Numbered from the stretch's first letter, positions 8,719 through 20,275 are shown. The stretch: 64,000 nt of DNA from Hypericum androsaemum (GCA_963995505.1 OZ023182.1:12020707-12084706), one strand, 5' to 3'. Notes: generated from the letters alone by a model not told the origin. Numbers and translations are program-made.

Positions 8719-11641
8719 ATGGCCATTCTCCTCTCCCTCTCCCCCTCTCCCCACCCTCCTTTAAGTCTCTCCAAACCCAATTCTCCAAAACCCAAATCCT
8801 TATCCATTCCCAAGAGGCAGCTTCTCCTAAAGACAACCATACTCGGCTCCATTTGCTTAACTGCTCAAAACCCACTTGCATTGGCCTTTGCTGAACCTCC
8901 AAGACCGCTCCTTTCTGGAATTGCCAACACCAGGAACTGGTTCCAGTTCTACGGAGATGGGTTCTCCATTAGGGTGCCTCCCGAATTCGAGGACGTTTCG
9001 GAGCCTGAGGTAGTTGATTCCCGCTGTTAGAAAAGTTCCCTCACTGGTTACCCAGTGTTTGTTTTATTATGTATTGGCAGCGGAAATGAATTGGTCAAAT
9101 TTCAAAGTGTTTATCCCCAGTGTTGTTAAGTAACCGATATACCGGCGCTACACTGCTATTGTGTATTGAAAATTGGGGTTGTTGCTACGAAAACTAGTAC
9201 GATATATAAATTTCGCTATGCGTCAAAATATCGTTGAGTTTTGCTATAGCAGAAATTGTGGATGTTTTTGTTATTAGGCTAGTAATTAGGAAGTATAATT
9301 ATGGTAGGCCTTAATTGACAAGGATATAATCGCCTTGAAAGAATCAGAAGAAGAATTTGAAAACATAGGTTCTGAAGTTTCAATTGAAGAAGTCGAAAGA
9401 TATGCCTCACTATCTGAAAATGAGGATAATGATTATGTTGGTGAAGATGAGAATAATTGGATCTTTTAACCTTTTATCACTAGTTAGAATTATGAATAAT
9501 TAGTTGTTTTGAACTATTGAGATTTTGAGTTTCAAGTTTCTGTTTTTGGTTTTCTGCAACAATATATGCAACTATGCATCATGCTTTATCTATTGAGATT
9601 TTGAATTTATGTTAGTCACTTTTTAAATTTATGTTTATGCACTTTTTTTGTGTGCAGCATGCTTTATTTCATATATAATTATTTATTTCAACCGTTTAGC
9701 TGTTTCCGCTATTTATCTGCTACGCTATCCACTACTTCTCATATCGGGTTTTTGGTGTTCCGCTATTTCCGCGATACAACACTGTTTACCCCCTCAATGT
9801 TCATATTACTTGTCTTCTTTTTTCCTCTCATTGACGGCATTTTTGTTTTGTTCCTGTCAAAGGATTTCAATGCGGGACTATCTTTATATGGAGATAAGGC
9901 AAAGACAAAGGAATTCGCAGCGCGGTTTGCATCTCATGACGGGTATCTAAACGATTCCAACATAATTGGATTACTATGAAATAGGGGTGATTTTGATGGA
10001 ATGCAGACAGTATTTGTTTTATCTTGTTATTCGTTTGCATTTCGGTTTGGAACAATAAGTTGCATCAGTAGACCAGTTTGTGGGACCAGCTTATCATCAG
10101 GAGAAATTCATCTTCTATATCATGTTTACTCGGATCACTTGAAATTCAAATTGAATTGAATGCGAGGAAAATAACCCGGTCCTCAAATTCCAAGGAGAAG
10201 TTTATTGATTTGACTTGGCCCTAGAATAGTTGTAGAATGAAACAACATAGTGAAACAGATTGCAACTTTGGTAACCAGTTCCGAATTAAAGTGGATGTTG
10301 TTTACCCTGAATCACAAGCTGAGCTGAATTATGGTGTTGGTGCATTAAACGTTGCACTTTTTCAAGGTTTGGTGGCAATGGAGCTCATCGGCTAATGTGA
10401 ACTTTGTTTGTCTGCACAATTCAGTTCACCCGTATTGACTGTTGGTTTTTGCAGATCCGAAGTTCTGAGTGTTCTCATTCGTCCCACAAATCAACTTAAG
10501 ATTACCTTCTTAGAGGTTTGTTATCACCTGTTGTCAGTGTACAAGCACCACGTGCTCCATATAAGTAATTGAGAATGCCAACAAAAAACCTGGCTGATCC
10601 TATGTATGCGAAACTAAACTGGATTCCCTCACATGGACAGGCACAAGATGTTGCTGATTTGGGATCGTTAAAACAGGCGGCAAAGATATTTGTTCCAGGT
10701 CTGCCTGTGCTCGAAATCTTGTGCTTGTTGTAACTTTCACTTTTGGACCTCGTGTATAGATGTGCAATAACATCCTTCTCCCATATTTAGCTGAGAAGTG
10801 ATGTCATCATCTGTCGTGAGGCATCAGATTGTGTGGCACCTCACACCCACATGATATTACCCATTTTCCTCCTTGTCGGTTGCTTAATGTTCGTACGAGT
10901 GTTGTTTCTGCTATTAATTGTGTTTCCTACCAAACACTGCCAAAATCACAGGTGGGTCTACTTTATATGCTGCTCGAACGATCAAAATTAAGGACGTGGA
11001 AGATTTGAGGTAATTTCTTTTTGGAGGCTATTTGGGAGCTTTGACTCAATGTAATTGCTCATGAGGTACAAGGTCATACAAAATCAGGAAACGATTTCAT
11101 AAGAAAAAGCTAAAATGCAAACTATCAGCTCTGTTTCTAGTGGTTCGAGTAATGAAAGGAAGTCGTAGGAAGGAACCATTCGTCAATCTGAGTCCTGATG
11201 CAATTACTTTCTGTTACTATGGATTGTGTGTGCATTTCAGGACCTATTACTTCTATGAATTTGGCAGAGACGACCAACATGTGGCACTAGTAGCTGCAGT
11301 TAAGAGTGGAAAGGTTAAAACTAAACTCTTTGCTGTAGAAACCAATGATTCTGTGTTCTAAATGTCTGGTCTTCAGCGAGAAGTCCTTGTGCAGCGTACA
11401 ATGTGCATGCGAAAAATACTTCATTAGACATCAACCAATGCCAAGCCCTACGTTCTAGATTAACTTCTTTCAAAAATTCCAGTTAGCACATATTCCTGAC
11501 TTCTGCTGATCATTATGTATTTTTAAGACGATGCTGGTTTTGCTGCAGGCGGTTATAGCTGGTGCAACAGCTCCACGATCCAAATGGGACGATGATGGCG
11601 TGAAGCTTCGTTCTGCTGCTATTTCATTGACCATCTTGTAG
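8719..11641 (+). CDS. PPD3: PsbP domain-containing protein, PPD3-like, thylakoid lumen
   Basis: Seven exons in phase: 8719-9009, 9863-9942, 10455-10515, 10641-10698, 10952-11009, 11241-11313 and 11549-11641, giving 237 aa. The N-terminus is a Ser/Pro/Leu-rich plastid transit peptide followed by a hydrophobic lumen signal ending ALAFA. The mature part opens NWFQFYGDGFSIRVPPEFED and continues GLSLYGDKAK, FAARFAS, EVLSVLIRP, LKITFLEAQDVADLGSLKQ, TYYFYEFGRD and APRSKWDDDGVKLRSAAISL. This is the PsbP fold in full, in the form I associate with Arabidopsis PPD3 (about 247 aa), linked to lumen functions of the photosynthetic apparatus. The ATG at 8719 is chosen because it begins the targeting peptide. 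Intron 1 carries a hAT insertion. No stop or frameshift is seen. Confidence 0.85.
9118..9784. mobile_element. hAT relic inside intron 1 of the PsbP-domain gene
   Basis: A terminal repeat CAGTGTTGT at 9118 and ACAACACTG ending 9784 are bracketed by TTTATCCC (9110-9117) and TTTACCCC (9785-9792), an 8-bp target duplication with one change. Inside, plus-strand 9334-9468 reads as an acidic coding remnant (KESEEEFENIGSEVSIEEVE.. ending at TAA), plausibly the C-terminal tail of a transposase. The host intron keeps its donor (9010) and acceptor (9862) outside the element. Confidence 0.75.
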
Positions 11642-11649
11642 CCCCGCCA

Positions 11650-11999
11650 GAGCGCTTTCTCTCGACGGTGCATACTCTATCATGCCTCTTGATTTAGGAA
11701 TATCGAAAACCGGAACTCTTTTGTTGCTTCCCATCTTGCATTACGACCGGTTTCAAGATTCGCGGATCTCACTTCATAGCCCGTGTCTTTTCCGGAACGC
11801 AAAGTTTTCGCGCGGCAGAATATGCAGCTCTGAGCTTGTTCTTGACTGTGCTTCTCTGAGTTTTGCAGTAGAGCGGATTGTATGCCAACCACGGATCTAA
11901 TAGTTTTATTGTTATTTAGAAAATTATATATTCTTATGATTCATCATGTCATCGCTTCTTATTTACTTGATCCTCGACCATGAAGAAGAAGAATGGAAA
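11650..11999. other. 3' flank of the PsbP-domain gene
   Basis: Nothing coding recognised. It is expected to hold the 3' UTR and terminator of the gene ending at 11641. Confidence 0.4.
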
Positions 12000-12239
12000 A
12001 GATGGCAATTACGAAGTCAGTGCCCAAGCACCCGATACAGGAGATCGCTTTATTATTCTGACCACTTGCTAAATGTATATTACGCCAACCAAAATTAGTT
12101 AGTCCAAGAGATATTTGATATTTGGGTGGTTTCGCAGAAAATGTCAGTATTTTGTTATTGGTCATGTTCGAGACCACATGCTGTCTTTCAGTCATAAAAG
12201 ATGGCAATTACAAAGTCAGTGCCCAACCACCCGATACAG
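12000..12239. repeat. Tandem duplication, about 198-bp period
   Basis: GATGGCAATTACGAAGTCAG..CACCCGATACAGGAGA at 12001 recurs at 12199 as GATGGCAATTACAAAGTCAG..CACCCGATACAG. The second copy is broken exactly at CCCGATACAG by the foldback element. A further piece, GAGACCACATGCTGTCTTTC with the next 10 bp, is present at 12170 and at 13441. The duplication predates the foldback insertion. Confidence 0.6.
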
Positions 12240-12420
12240 AGTTTTTTTCCTGAGGTCGAATTTTGCCTACAAATTTCGAAAAGGGGTTGTCATAAAAAGT
12301 TTTCCCTGTCTAGGGTTCTGTATGAAACCGCACAAAATCATGCGGTTTTGTGCAAAATCTTTTTTTGCTTCTAGTTGAAGCCGAGCCAGGGAAAAAATCC
12401 AAGAAAAATAAAGTATTTTT

Positions 12421-12485
12421 GGTGAGATTCGAACTCCACACCTCCACTTAGTAAAGTGATGCTCTAACCAACTAAGCTACGAGAA
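12421..12485 (-). other. tRNA-like sequence, left arm of the foldback element
   Basis: The minus strand reads TCTCGTAGCTTAGTTGGTTA.. and ends with GTGGAGTTCGAATCTCACC. The A-box (TAGCTTAGTTGG) and B-box (GTTCGAATC) sit about 33 bp apart, as in Pol III internal promoters. The anticodon arm (CACTTTACTAAGTG) pairs only weakly and the 3' acceptor half is absent, so it is not a functional tRNA gene. Confidence 0.6.
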
Positions 12486-13104
12486 CTTGTTGACTACCCT
12501 TTTAAAATAAATTATATAATATATCAATACGGACTAATGCCTTTATACTTTTACAAAATGACATCAACAAAACTAACAAACCATTAAAAAAACTAATTAA
12601 CCAAATATAAATTTATGTAATTCTCTACTTAGCTATGGAATCCGAAGATCATTATTATTACAATGAGTGGTATATTCTATATCAAGTTAATATAATTTAA
12701 TAGATGAGAACAATGCTCTATTAAATTTGTTCTACATTGTAATATACCACTCATTGTATAAAATTAGATTAACTTATGTATTAAATTTAAGAGCATAAAT
12801 AATATACTAAAAATTTGAGAGCATTATTCTCATCTATTAAATTATATATTACATTAATATAGAATTCACTCATTGTAATAAGTATAAACGTATTAGTCCG
12901 TATTTATATATCATTACTTTTTCAATAATTAAATTGTCCATGGTTTGATGAAAAATCATTACCTTTTAATCCGGGATGGAACGTCAATTATTTGCTCCCA
13001 TATTTTTTTTAAATCTCCGGTATTCGTGCTCCTTCTCGACAAAAAAAAAAGCATAAGTCCGTATTTATATATCATATAATTTATTTTAAAAGTGCAATCA
13101 ATGA

Positions 13105-13170
13105 GGTCTCGTAGTTTAGTTGGTTAGAGCATCACTTTACTAAGTGGAGGTGTGGAGTTCGAATCTCACC
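13105..13170 (+). other. tRNA-like sequence, right arm of the foldback element
   Basis: A near-identical mirror of the left-arm module: A-box TAGTTTAGTTGG at 13112-13123 and B-box GTTCGAATC at 13157-13165, followed by AAAAACA instead of an acceptor stem. It resembles the head of a tRNA-derived SINE more than a tRNA gene. Confidence 0.6.
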
Positions 13171-13470
13171 AAAAACACTATGTTTTTCTTGGATATTTTT
13201 CCTGATTCCACTTTCACGGCTCGGCTCCAACTAAAAGCCAAAAAAAAATTGCACAAAACCACAAGATTTTGTGCATTTTTTGACAAAAACTGCATTATTT
13301 TGTGCAGTTTTGTGCAAATGAAACTGCACGAATTTGTGCGATTTTAGACAGAACTCCAGATAGGAAAAACTTTTTCTGACAACCCCTTGTGAAATTTGTC
13401 AGAAAATTAAACACCCCCAAGAAAAAAAACCCCGATACAGGAGACCACATGCTGTCTTTCAGTCATAAAA

Positions 13471-14917
13471 ATTGTGGCATAAGTTAGCGGAAGCGGAAAA
13501 TAAAAGAAACAAAATTTTCAATGTGAAAACTGACTGAGATATAGATTAGTTTGAAAAAAATTTCCATGCATCATCTAACTCTTTAAGTTAGTATCGAAGG
13601 ACGGACTTTAGCGCTTAATGAAAAAAAATTAGAAACTCCCAAATAATTTAAAATGTATATAACCAAATAAAAGGCAAATAGTACAAATAGACCAAAAATA
13701 CATAATATCAAATGTTAAAATTTTAGCTAATAAGTATAAAATATTTGTACCTACATCGAATTGTCATAATTTATTTTAGGTCAAATGTGAAAAAGGATAA
13801 AATAACGCCGTTAAATGTAATGACTTCTATTCAGCAGAATCCATAATGTTTAAACTGGGGTTTTGGATTGAGTAGGGACAATATAAAAGTCGTCCTCACG
13901 GAGGGGATTTCATTTGGACCATCAGATTTTATTAAAAAATCTACAGATCTGACATTCATTAAAAATCGTGTCTATAACCAAAATTAGTTGATCTATTTCA
14001 ACAAGGACAAGTCTTATCCCCACTCAATTCAACCCCAACTTGCCAAGCCAATTGTTAATCGTGGAAGTTCGGGTTCCTCGTACGATCCGAAAGCCAACCT
14101 GGGTGGTAATGGGCCTTGGGACTCCTCCTAGTTTACTCTAGTGTTGAGCCGCCTTCAATCCGTGGACTCGGGCCACTCGGCAGCCCTTCTTTTCGAAAAA
14201 TAGTTGAAACTTACCTTATTACAAAAAAAAACTAATTGAATCTTAAAAAAATTCATAAACGAACTTTATCCTAAGAATTTTTTTTGTTGATATCTCATTA
14301 TATTCGGGATCTCACTGAACAGATTGATTCAAGTTCAAGCAAAGTTGAGATTTTTGAAATGTAGCAAAATTCTTTGAAAATACTTAACACTAGAATTTGA
14401 AACTTCTTGTTTACTCTATAACAACTACTGTTTCACCAATTAATTTAAATGTTGGTAATTAAAAGATATCAAAACTAACTGAAATTGCGTCCCCCACTTG
14501 AATCAAACGGTCCGGAGACTGTTCCAACAGATTCTGGCTTGGCGACATATAAGAAATTCCTTTTGAGAGTAAGCTTTTTTTCTAATGGAACTTTTGAGAG
14601 TAAGCCAATAAGTAAACAAATACCAAGTTACCAATTTATTAGAAAAAGTTATCTTTTTTAAAGGTAAATTTTTACACAATGACATTTATCAGGGCTTGAA
14701 TTTTGAACTTTTTTAAAATTTATAATGTCTTGTGCCATTTGGCTATATATGTAGTTTGACAAAAAAAAAGTTTCGAACTATATATTCTTTTACTTCTTAA
14801 AACTATATATTCTTTTTCTTTAGGTGGGAGATACCAAACATATGTTGTGATTCCCATCTTTTCATGCAGAAACTGACCGATTTAGGCCATGGGCCCATGA
14901 GACATCATGTTCGGGGT
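13471..14917. other. Intergenic, no gene recognised
   Basis: AT-rich sequence with scattered low-complexity runs. Positions 13870-14190 are less AT-rich but show no coding frame or terminal repeats that I can support. Confidence 0.4.
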
Positions 14918-14925
14918 CTTATTTG

Positions 14926-15529
14926 CAATATTTTAAAAATCACGGTTCCATCGGTCAGACTGTTACCCAGGATCAAATTTGGGTCGAGTTTTGCCTAAAA
15001 CCCAGCTAGCAGTTCGACCGGCCAAAATCCATTCTGACTGTCTGGTCAGATACTTTCGGGTAACCCGGTTCATCCGGATCAGAAAAATTAGTGTTTATTT
15101 TTTCTATTTTATCGAATTTAATTTAGAAATAAAACATCCAGTTCCAAGCTCCGAGCGTGTACATCACTTTTGGATCATAACAAACTTATTTTTTTAAACA
15201 ATTCTTGATAATATGTTAACTAAGTCAAACAAATTGGACTAATATGTTAAACAAAAAATATGTATAATCATCTTCTTTTACTTTTACACTTGTTAAATTG
15301 ATGTTCGAAGACTTTGTTTGGATAAATTGTATAACAAAGTTGCTAAATATTTGAATTTATTTAGTATTTTATTATTTTTTATGCTAAATTAAATTTATTA
15401 AACCATATTTTATAATATTAATATCAAAATATAAGTACAGGTCCGACCGACAGCCTGACCGATCCAACCAGGTGAACCAAAAATTTTAAAGATTCCGGAC
15501 CGTCTTCCAGATCGGTTTTAAAAACATTG
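14926..15529. mobile_element. Non-autonomous hAT element, 604 bp
   Basis: Ends CAATATTTTAAAAATCACGG (14926) and, from the other side, CAATGTTTTTAAAACCGATC (15529) are inverted repeats. A perfect 8-bp target duplication CTTATTTG flanks them (14918-14925, 15530-15537). Subterminal sequences rich in GACCGGTT/GGTCAGAC words occur at both ends. There is no coding sequence. Confidence 0.88.
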
Positions 15530-15537
15530 CTTATTTG

Positions 15538-15966
15538 TCCAATATGACAATATTTGGATGATCAGTTTTTAACTTAACAAAGGGTCCATAATTAGATACA
15601 GAAAATAATAAATCGTAATTATCTAATATGCTAAGTTCTATTTATGTTGGAATTATAGTAACGAATATTTCATTTACCAGTTTATGAACTGAAAAAAACG
15701 AAAATCTTTTTTTTTCTTCTGAAATATCACATCCGCTGATCTATAGCATGCAGATACATCAATTCAACAGCAGATGTACAATTAGACAATCTGTGGCCAA
15801 TTGGACACGAAATCCGTCGCCCGATGTACTTGTAATCCTAATTTATGACTTTCCTACTTAATTTCTAATATAAAAGGAGGTATGTTGTTTCTAAAAAAAT
15901 AATACTTAAGAATCGTGTCAATCCAATCTGATATATCATTGACTTTTAAAAATCGTATATGACATG
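15538..15966. other. Intergenic spacer
   Basis: AT-rich, no gene or repeat recognised between the hAT element and the LINE. Confidence 0.4.
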
Positions 15967-15983
15967 AACAAGGACATAAAAGT

Positions 15984-17060
15984 TGAAGTTACACCAGAAT
16001 TCGGTAGGACGCTCTACCAGTTTAGCTAGTCCTATTGCCCCTGGGGTTTGGAGGCGGCTTTGGAGGTTGAAAGTGCCTCCTAAGATCCTCAAATTCATTT
16101 GGAGATTATCCAGAAATGGGGTTGTTACTTCCGCTAATCTTTTTAGGAGGAATATGGCTAGATCTCCTATCTGTCAAGTATGTTTTGAGGCGGATGAATC
16201 AGTTGTTCATTTACTTTTTAGTTGCTCTCATACTAGAGCCTCGTAGTTTTGTAGTCCCTTGGGCTACCTTTTTGTCTCTGCTGCTCATATTACTTTTGTT
16301 GACTGGCTAGTTTTTGTCTTAGACTTGTTCACTTATGTTGAAAATTGTGATCGCCTTACGTTTGCCATGCAGATGTGTTGGAGTCTTTGGTTAACTAGGA
16401 ACAAGTTTATTTATGAGGGTGTGTTATTGACCCTCTTTCTACTGCTTTTCGTGCCTCGGTTCATTGTAAAGAGTTTTTGCAAGTTACAGGCACACTATCT
16501 CATAGGTATCAGTTGTCGATTGGACCTCAACAAGTTTCTTGGATTGCGCCCTTAGACGGGATCTTGAAATTCGATTGTGATGCGTCATGGATGGAGGGTT
16601 TCCCTACTTCTGGTGTCGCTGTAATTGTGCGTAATCATCTTGGCCTGGCAGTTGTAGGTCAGCATATCTCCACTCTGGCTTCGTCTTCCCTGGAAGCCGA
16701 ACTTAGAGCCATTGCGTTGGCTTTGGAATTGATCCAGAAGGACTACTCATTTCAAGAGACCTGCATTGAATCTGATTGTAGGATTGCTGTTACCTTCGTG
16801 CTACAATCAGATTCAATGCAGGTCTCTTGAAATGAGTCTTTGCAGAGACATTCGCCATTCGCTCCAGCTTCTTCCAAGGTGTAGGCTTAGTCTTGTTTCA
16901 CGTTTACAAAACCAGACTGCGGACTGGCTTTGCAAGCAAGCTAGATTAGGTTTCCTACTTTGAAATTGGCTTGTTCATCATCCACTTCACCTGGATGTCT
17001 TGTTATACTGTGATTTCCGTACATAATTAATATATTTAGATGTGTGTTTTCCCCTAAAAA
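15984..17060 (+). mobile_element. 5'-truncated LINE (zinc-binding and RNase H end) with 17-bp TSD
   Basis: A 17-bp target duplication, AACAAGGACATAAAAGT, lies at 15967-15983 and 17061-17077. The right end has a short A tail (CCCCTAAAAAA). Coding remnants on the plus strand are the zf-RVT region (VWRRLWRLKVPPKILKFIWR and SPICQVCFEADESVVHLLF, about 16040-16230) and an RNase H domain (LKFDCDASW..GVAVIVRN, SSSLEAELRAIALALE, CIESDCRIAV, ending QNQTADWLCKQARL), about 16560-16960. Frameshifts separate them. The reverse transcriptase core and ORF1 are missing, as expected for a 5'-truncated L1/RIL-type copy. Confidence 0.88.
16745..16837. repeat. Perfect 37-bp inverted repeat, 19-bp loop
   Basis: 16745-16781 (starting ACTCATTTCAAGAGACC) is repeated without mismatch in reverse complement at 16801-16837. 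It lies inside the RNase H domain of the LINE, where the second arm interrupts the frame (stop at about 16828). A natural protein-coding stretch would not contain this, so it is a snap-back duplication of one arm. Confidence 0.92.
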
Positions 17061-17077
17061 AACAAGGACATAAAAGT

Positions 17078-18216
17078 AGGCTCAGCCACGTGCAGGCTGA
17101 TCGCTTGCATTTATCATATTATTAGCAATTACCGAAATTGAATTTAAGTTCACAATCTTGGGTAACATAAGTAGAAATGCTTATACGAAAATAGGATACG
17201 TTGACTTTAATATCCTATGATTTTATATTTTTTTGATTTAGTATCATGTGGTTTTTTTAATTTATTATGGTGATGGAAGTTGTGAAAGTTTTTTATGCAG
17301 GGTTAGTTTGTCTAACGTGATATTTGCGTGTCAGCACTAAGTCATATTTTTCTCTCTTATATGATGCTACAATAACTGCAGCATAGGATCGAACTCATGA
17401 TCTGACATATTTCATTACCGATTTTGTGTACCATAAATTTACTTATATAGTAATTTTGTACTAGATCTAATAGTCATAGCCGTTTGTAAGAGTTATTTTT
17501 TATAAGTATTTTTTTTACACCAAATTACCCCGCGAATTTCAGGAATGAAAATAAATAATAGTGGGACAACTATGTTTGTAATATTTTTCTCGTTTTATAT
17601 TTGTTCATCTTATTTACAGTTATCAGTCCATATTTCTATATTACTTTTTTTAATACGCTTTTTAGTATGACATCTGCGCAGAAATTGTTTCTAATTTTAG
17701 ATGTGGATTTAACGCTAGTTTATTTGTAAAGGTAAACTTTTACACCCAGTTTGATCGAGTTTGAACCCGAAATCTCTATCAAATCTTCTTACGTCTTGTG
17801 TCATTAGATCAAATGTTCTTTGTTGACGATTGAATCATAATCTTCTATCTATTATTGTCTATACATTGTGACATTAGGTCAAAACTCTTTAACATCCGTA
17901 TGTAAGAGGTATACAATTTTTTTTTATTTCTTTGGTCAGGACTTTGGTTGAAACTCTATCCTAGATCTAAAGGTAGAGTTAGGATCTGATCCAAAATTCA
18001 TATCGGTATCTTTAAATAAAAAATACGCAGTATCTGAAGTACACGTTTATATATTGGATCTATACGACCAACTGCACTCTATACGACCAACTCTCTTACT
18101 TGTGTAAGAGATTACGCAGTATGAATGCTTTCCATTGAAACACGTTTTTGAATCTTGTAGCTGTTCCTGATCCATTTGAGAGCCGGGAAAATGACCGGAC
18201 ATGGTTATTCCAAGTT
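17078..18216. other. Intergenic, no gene recognised
   Basis: AT-rich sequence without supported ORFs. I see no terminal repeats. Confidence 0.4.
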
Positions 18217-18221
18217 TGATC

Positions 18222-18490
18222 TATTGAGTTTGGCAAGGAACAAGTAAAAGAGAAATTATTTTTCTTTTTTGTTTCGGACTCCTAATTCGACCTAAATAGA
18301 TTACTTGTTGTACAAGGGTTTGCCTCAATATAAAGGCATGTTACCCAAGAGTTTTGTATGGCTTTGTGACTCGGATCCATCAATAAAAGTTCTTCTTTCT
18401 CTCCGTGGACGTAAGCATTAGGCCGAACCACGTTATATCTTGTGTCCATGTTCTTTGCGCGTTTGTTCTCTAGTTGTTGAATTCCTAACG
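18222..18490 (+). repeat. Copia-A 5' LTR
   Basis: Matches 20276-20542 along its full length with scattered substitutions, for example TTGGCAAGGAACAAG against TTGGTGAGGAATAAG. Both contain TATAAAGGC, a likely TATA box, near the middle. Confidence 0.88.
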
Positions 18491-18516
18491 AGTCATTTCA
18501 GAGCTAAGGTTAGAGG

Positions 18517-20012
18517 ATGTCGGATCACGGCACGAAGTTTGTTCTTGTGAAGTTCTATGGTTCATCGAATTTTGGGTTATGGCAAAGGCGTGTCAAGGAT
18601 CTCCTCATACAACAATGGATGGTCATCACGCTCTCGAAGAAGAAGCCCGAGAAGACGGAGGAGCAAGAGTGGAAGGAGATGGCGGCCAAGGCGGTGGCGA
18701 CAATTTGCTTGTGCTTAGCGGACGATGTGATGTATCACGTCATAGATGAGGAGTCACCAGCTAAGGTATGGAAGAAACTGGAGGCAATGTATATGTCTAA
18801 GTCTTTGTCGAACAAGCTTTATCTTAAACAAAGATTGTACGAGCTCAAGATGGAGGAGGACTCAGATTTGAGCCAACACATTAATATTTTCAGTTAACTT
18901 GTGAGAGACTTGAGAAAGGTTGATGTGAAGTTTGAGGAAGAAGACAAGGCATTGTTGCTCCTGAATTCCTTACCGGGCTCCTATGAAAATTTGATTACAA
19001 CTCTAACTTGGGGGAAGGAGTCCCTGGTGTTGGAAGATATCACAAGTGCTCTGCTAGGGTTTCATCAAAGGAGTCAAAGGAGAAAAATTGACGATGAACA
19101 AGAAAAAAAAGGACTTGTTGTGAGGGGTAGCCATGGTGGTCGTAGTGAAGATGGAAAAAGATCCAGGTCGAGGTCAATGAGGTTCAAAGGGAATTACTTC
19201 GAGTGCAGAGAAAAAGGGCACGTAAAGAAGGATTGACAGAGAAGAACTCGGGATCGCGAGAGAAAAGGATCAGTGCCATGAATGTGGCCTCATATTCGGA
19301 CGGGTCAGATGGTGATCATCTTTCTGTTTTGTCAAGTCCAAAGCATTCTGATTCCTGAATTTTGGACAGCGCTTGTTCCTTTCACATGACGTCCAGGAAA
19401 GGGTGGTTCGACACCTATAAGTTCGTTGATCCAGGTATGGTGACTATGGGTGACGGTTCTACTTGTAGAATTGCTGGCATAGGAGATATCTGAATCAAGA
19501 TGTGGGATAGTGTTGAGAGAAAGTTATGTGGGGTTAGGCATATTCCGAAGTTGGAGAGAAATTTGATCTCACTAGATGCCTTGAATTATAGTGGGTACTG
19601 CTATAAGGTTATAGGCGGACTAATTGAGGTGGAGAAGGATGTTGTGGTGGTAATGAAGGGTGAAAGAGATGCTAGGAATACCTATATGTTAGTAGAGAAC
19701 ACGGTCGTAGGTAGAGTCATCTCGTTGGGTTCCGATGGAGGGGAGAAAGGCTCTTCTGTGATGGAGCGAAGGTTTGACATGAATGGTTTGAGTGGAGTTG
19801 GGATTCGCAGAGACAAAGTTAGCAAGTTCCTGTTATGGTTGTCTAAAGGCACGTGCACGTCAAAGGTATTGGGTAGGTTTTGCATGGGGAATGCGAAACT
19901 GTTTGTAGCACAACGGTGGAATAAAAGGTTGCCCTTTGTATGCTATGGCTCGTATCATTGGTTTGAGACAAGAAAGTCTAGCAGAAAAGTAATCCGAGGT
20001 TGCGGAGCATAG
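18517..20012 (+). pseudogene. Copia-A gag and pre-integrase remnant
   Basis: The ATG at 18517 opens a UBN2-type copia gag (KFYGSSNFGLWQRRVKDLL, ESPAKVWKKLEAMYMSKSL). It is stopped by TAA at 18895 and continues in frame (LVRDLRKVDVKFEEEDKALL) to 19236. There the zinc knuckle is degenerate (ECREKGHVKKD followed by TGA, first Cys lost). A later stretch (19430-19690: MVTMGDGSTCRIAGIG and GVRHIPKLERNLISLDALN) is the protease/GAG-pre-integrase region in shifted frames. 20013-20275 is not recognisable. Confidence 0.8.
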
Positions 20013-20275
20013 GATTGACAGAAAAATAGAGGACGCGTCTTTTGGTCGCAAGGTTGCTTCGGTAGGTGAACTTGCTAGTTGGGATTCAATGGAGGCCGGA
20101 GGAACGACGCCAAGCAAGCTCAGAAGCTCGAGCTTAGGGGCTGGCTCCAAGTGATTGAACAAAGGTGGTGAGAAAGTTGAGATGGTCTTATTGATGGCGG
20201 TGTATCTATGGTCCGAGGTGGAATCGGTGGAGTCGGATTGGTCTTGCAAGGATGATTTCTCGCCAAGGTGGAGAT

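Larger units (their letters stand above)
12240..13430. mobile_element. Foldback / long-TIR element with tRNA-like arms
   Basis: The identical 10-bp sequence CCCGATACAG flanks the element (12230-12239, 13431-13440). The ends are long inverted repeats: AGTTTTTTTCCTGAGG.. on the left matches GTTTTTTTTCTTGGGG.. read from the right. Similarity continues through GGGGTTGTCA, the GCACAAAAT blocks, a tRNA-like module and TTTTAAAATAAATTAT. It resumes around a short centre (12650-12722 against 12817-12885, sharing CTCATCTATTAAATTATA and CACTCATTGTAATA). Almost the whole 1.19 kb can fold into one hairpin. The 9-10-bp target duplication suggests a Mutator-like or foldback mechanism. No protein is encoded. 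Confidence 0.75.

Noticed and set aside
13105..13170. Functional tRNA gene
   Set aside because: The anticodon stem pairs poorly and the 3' acceptor half is missing; a mirrored copy exists in the other arm of the same element.
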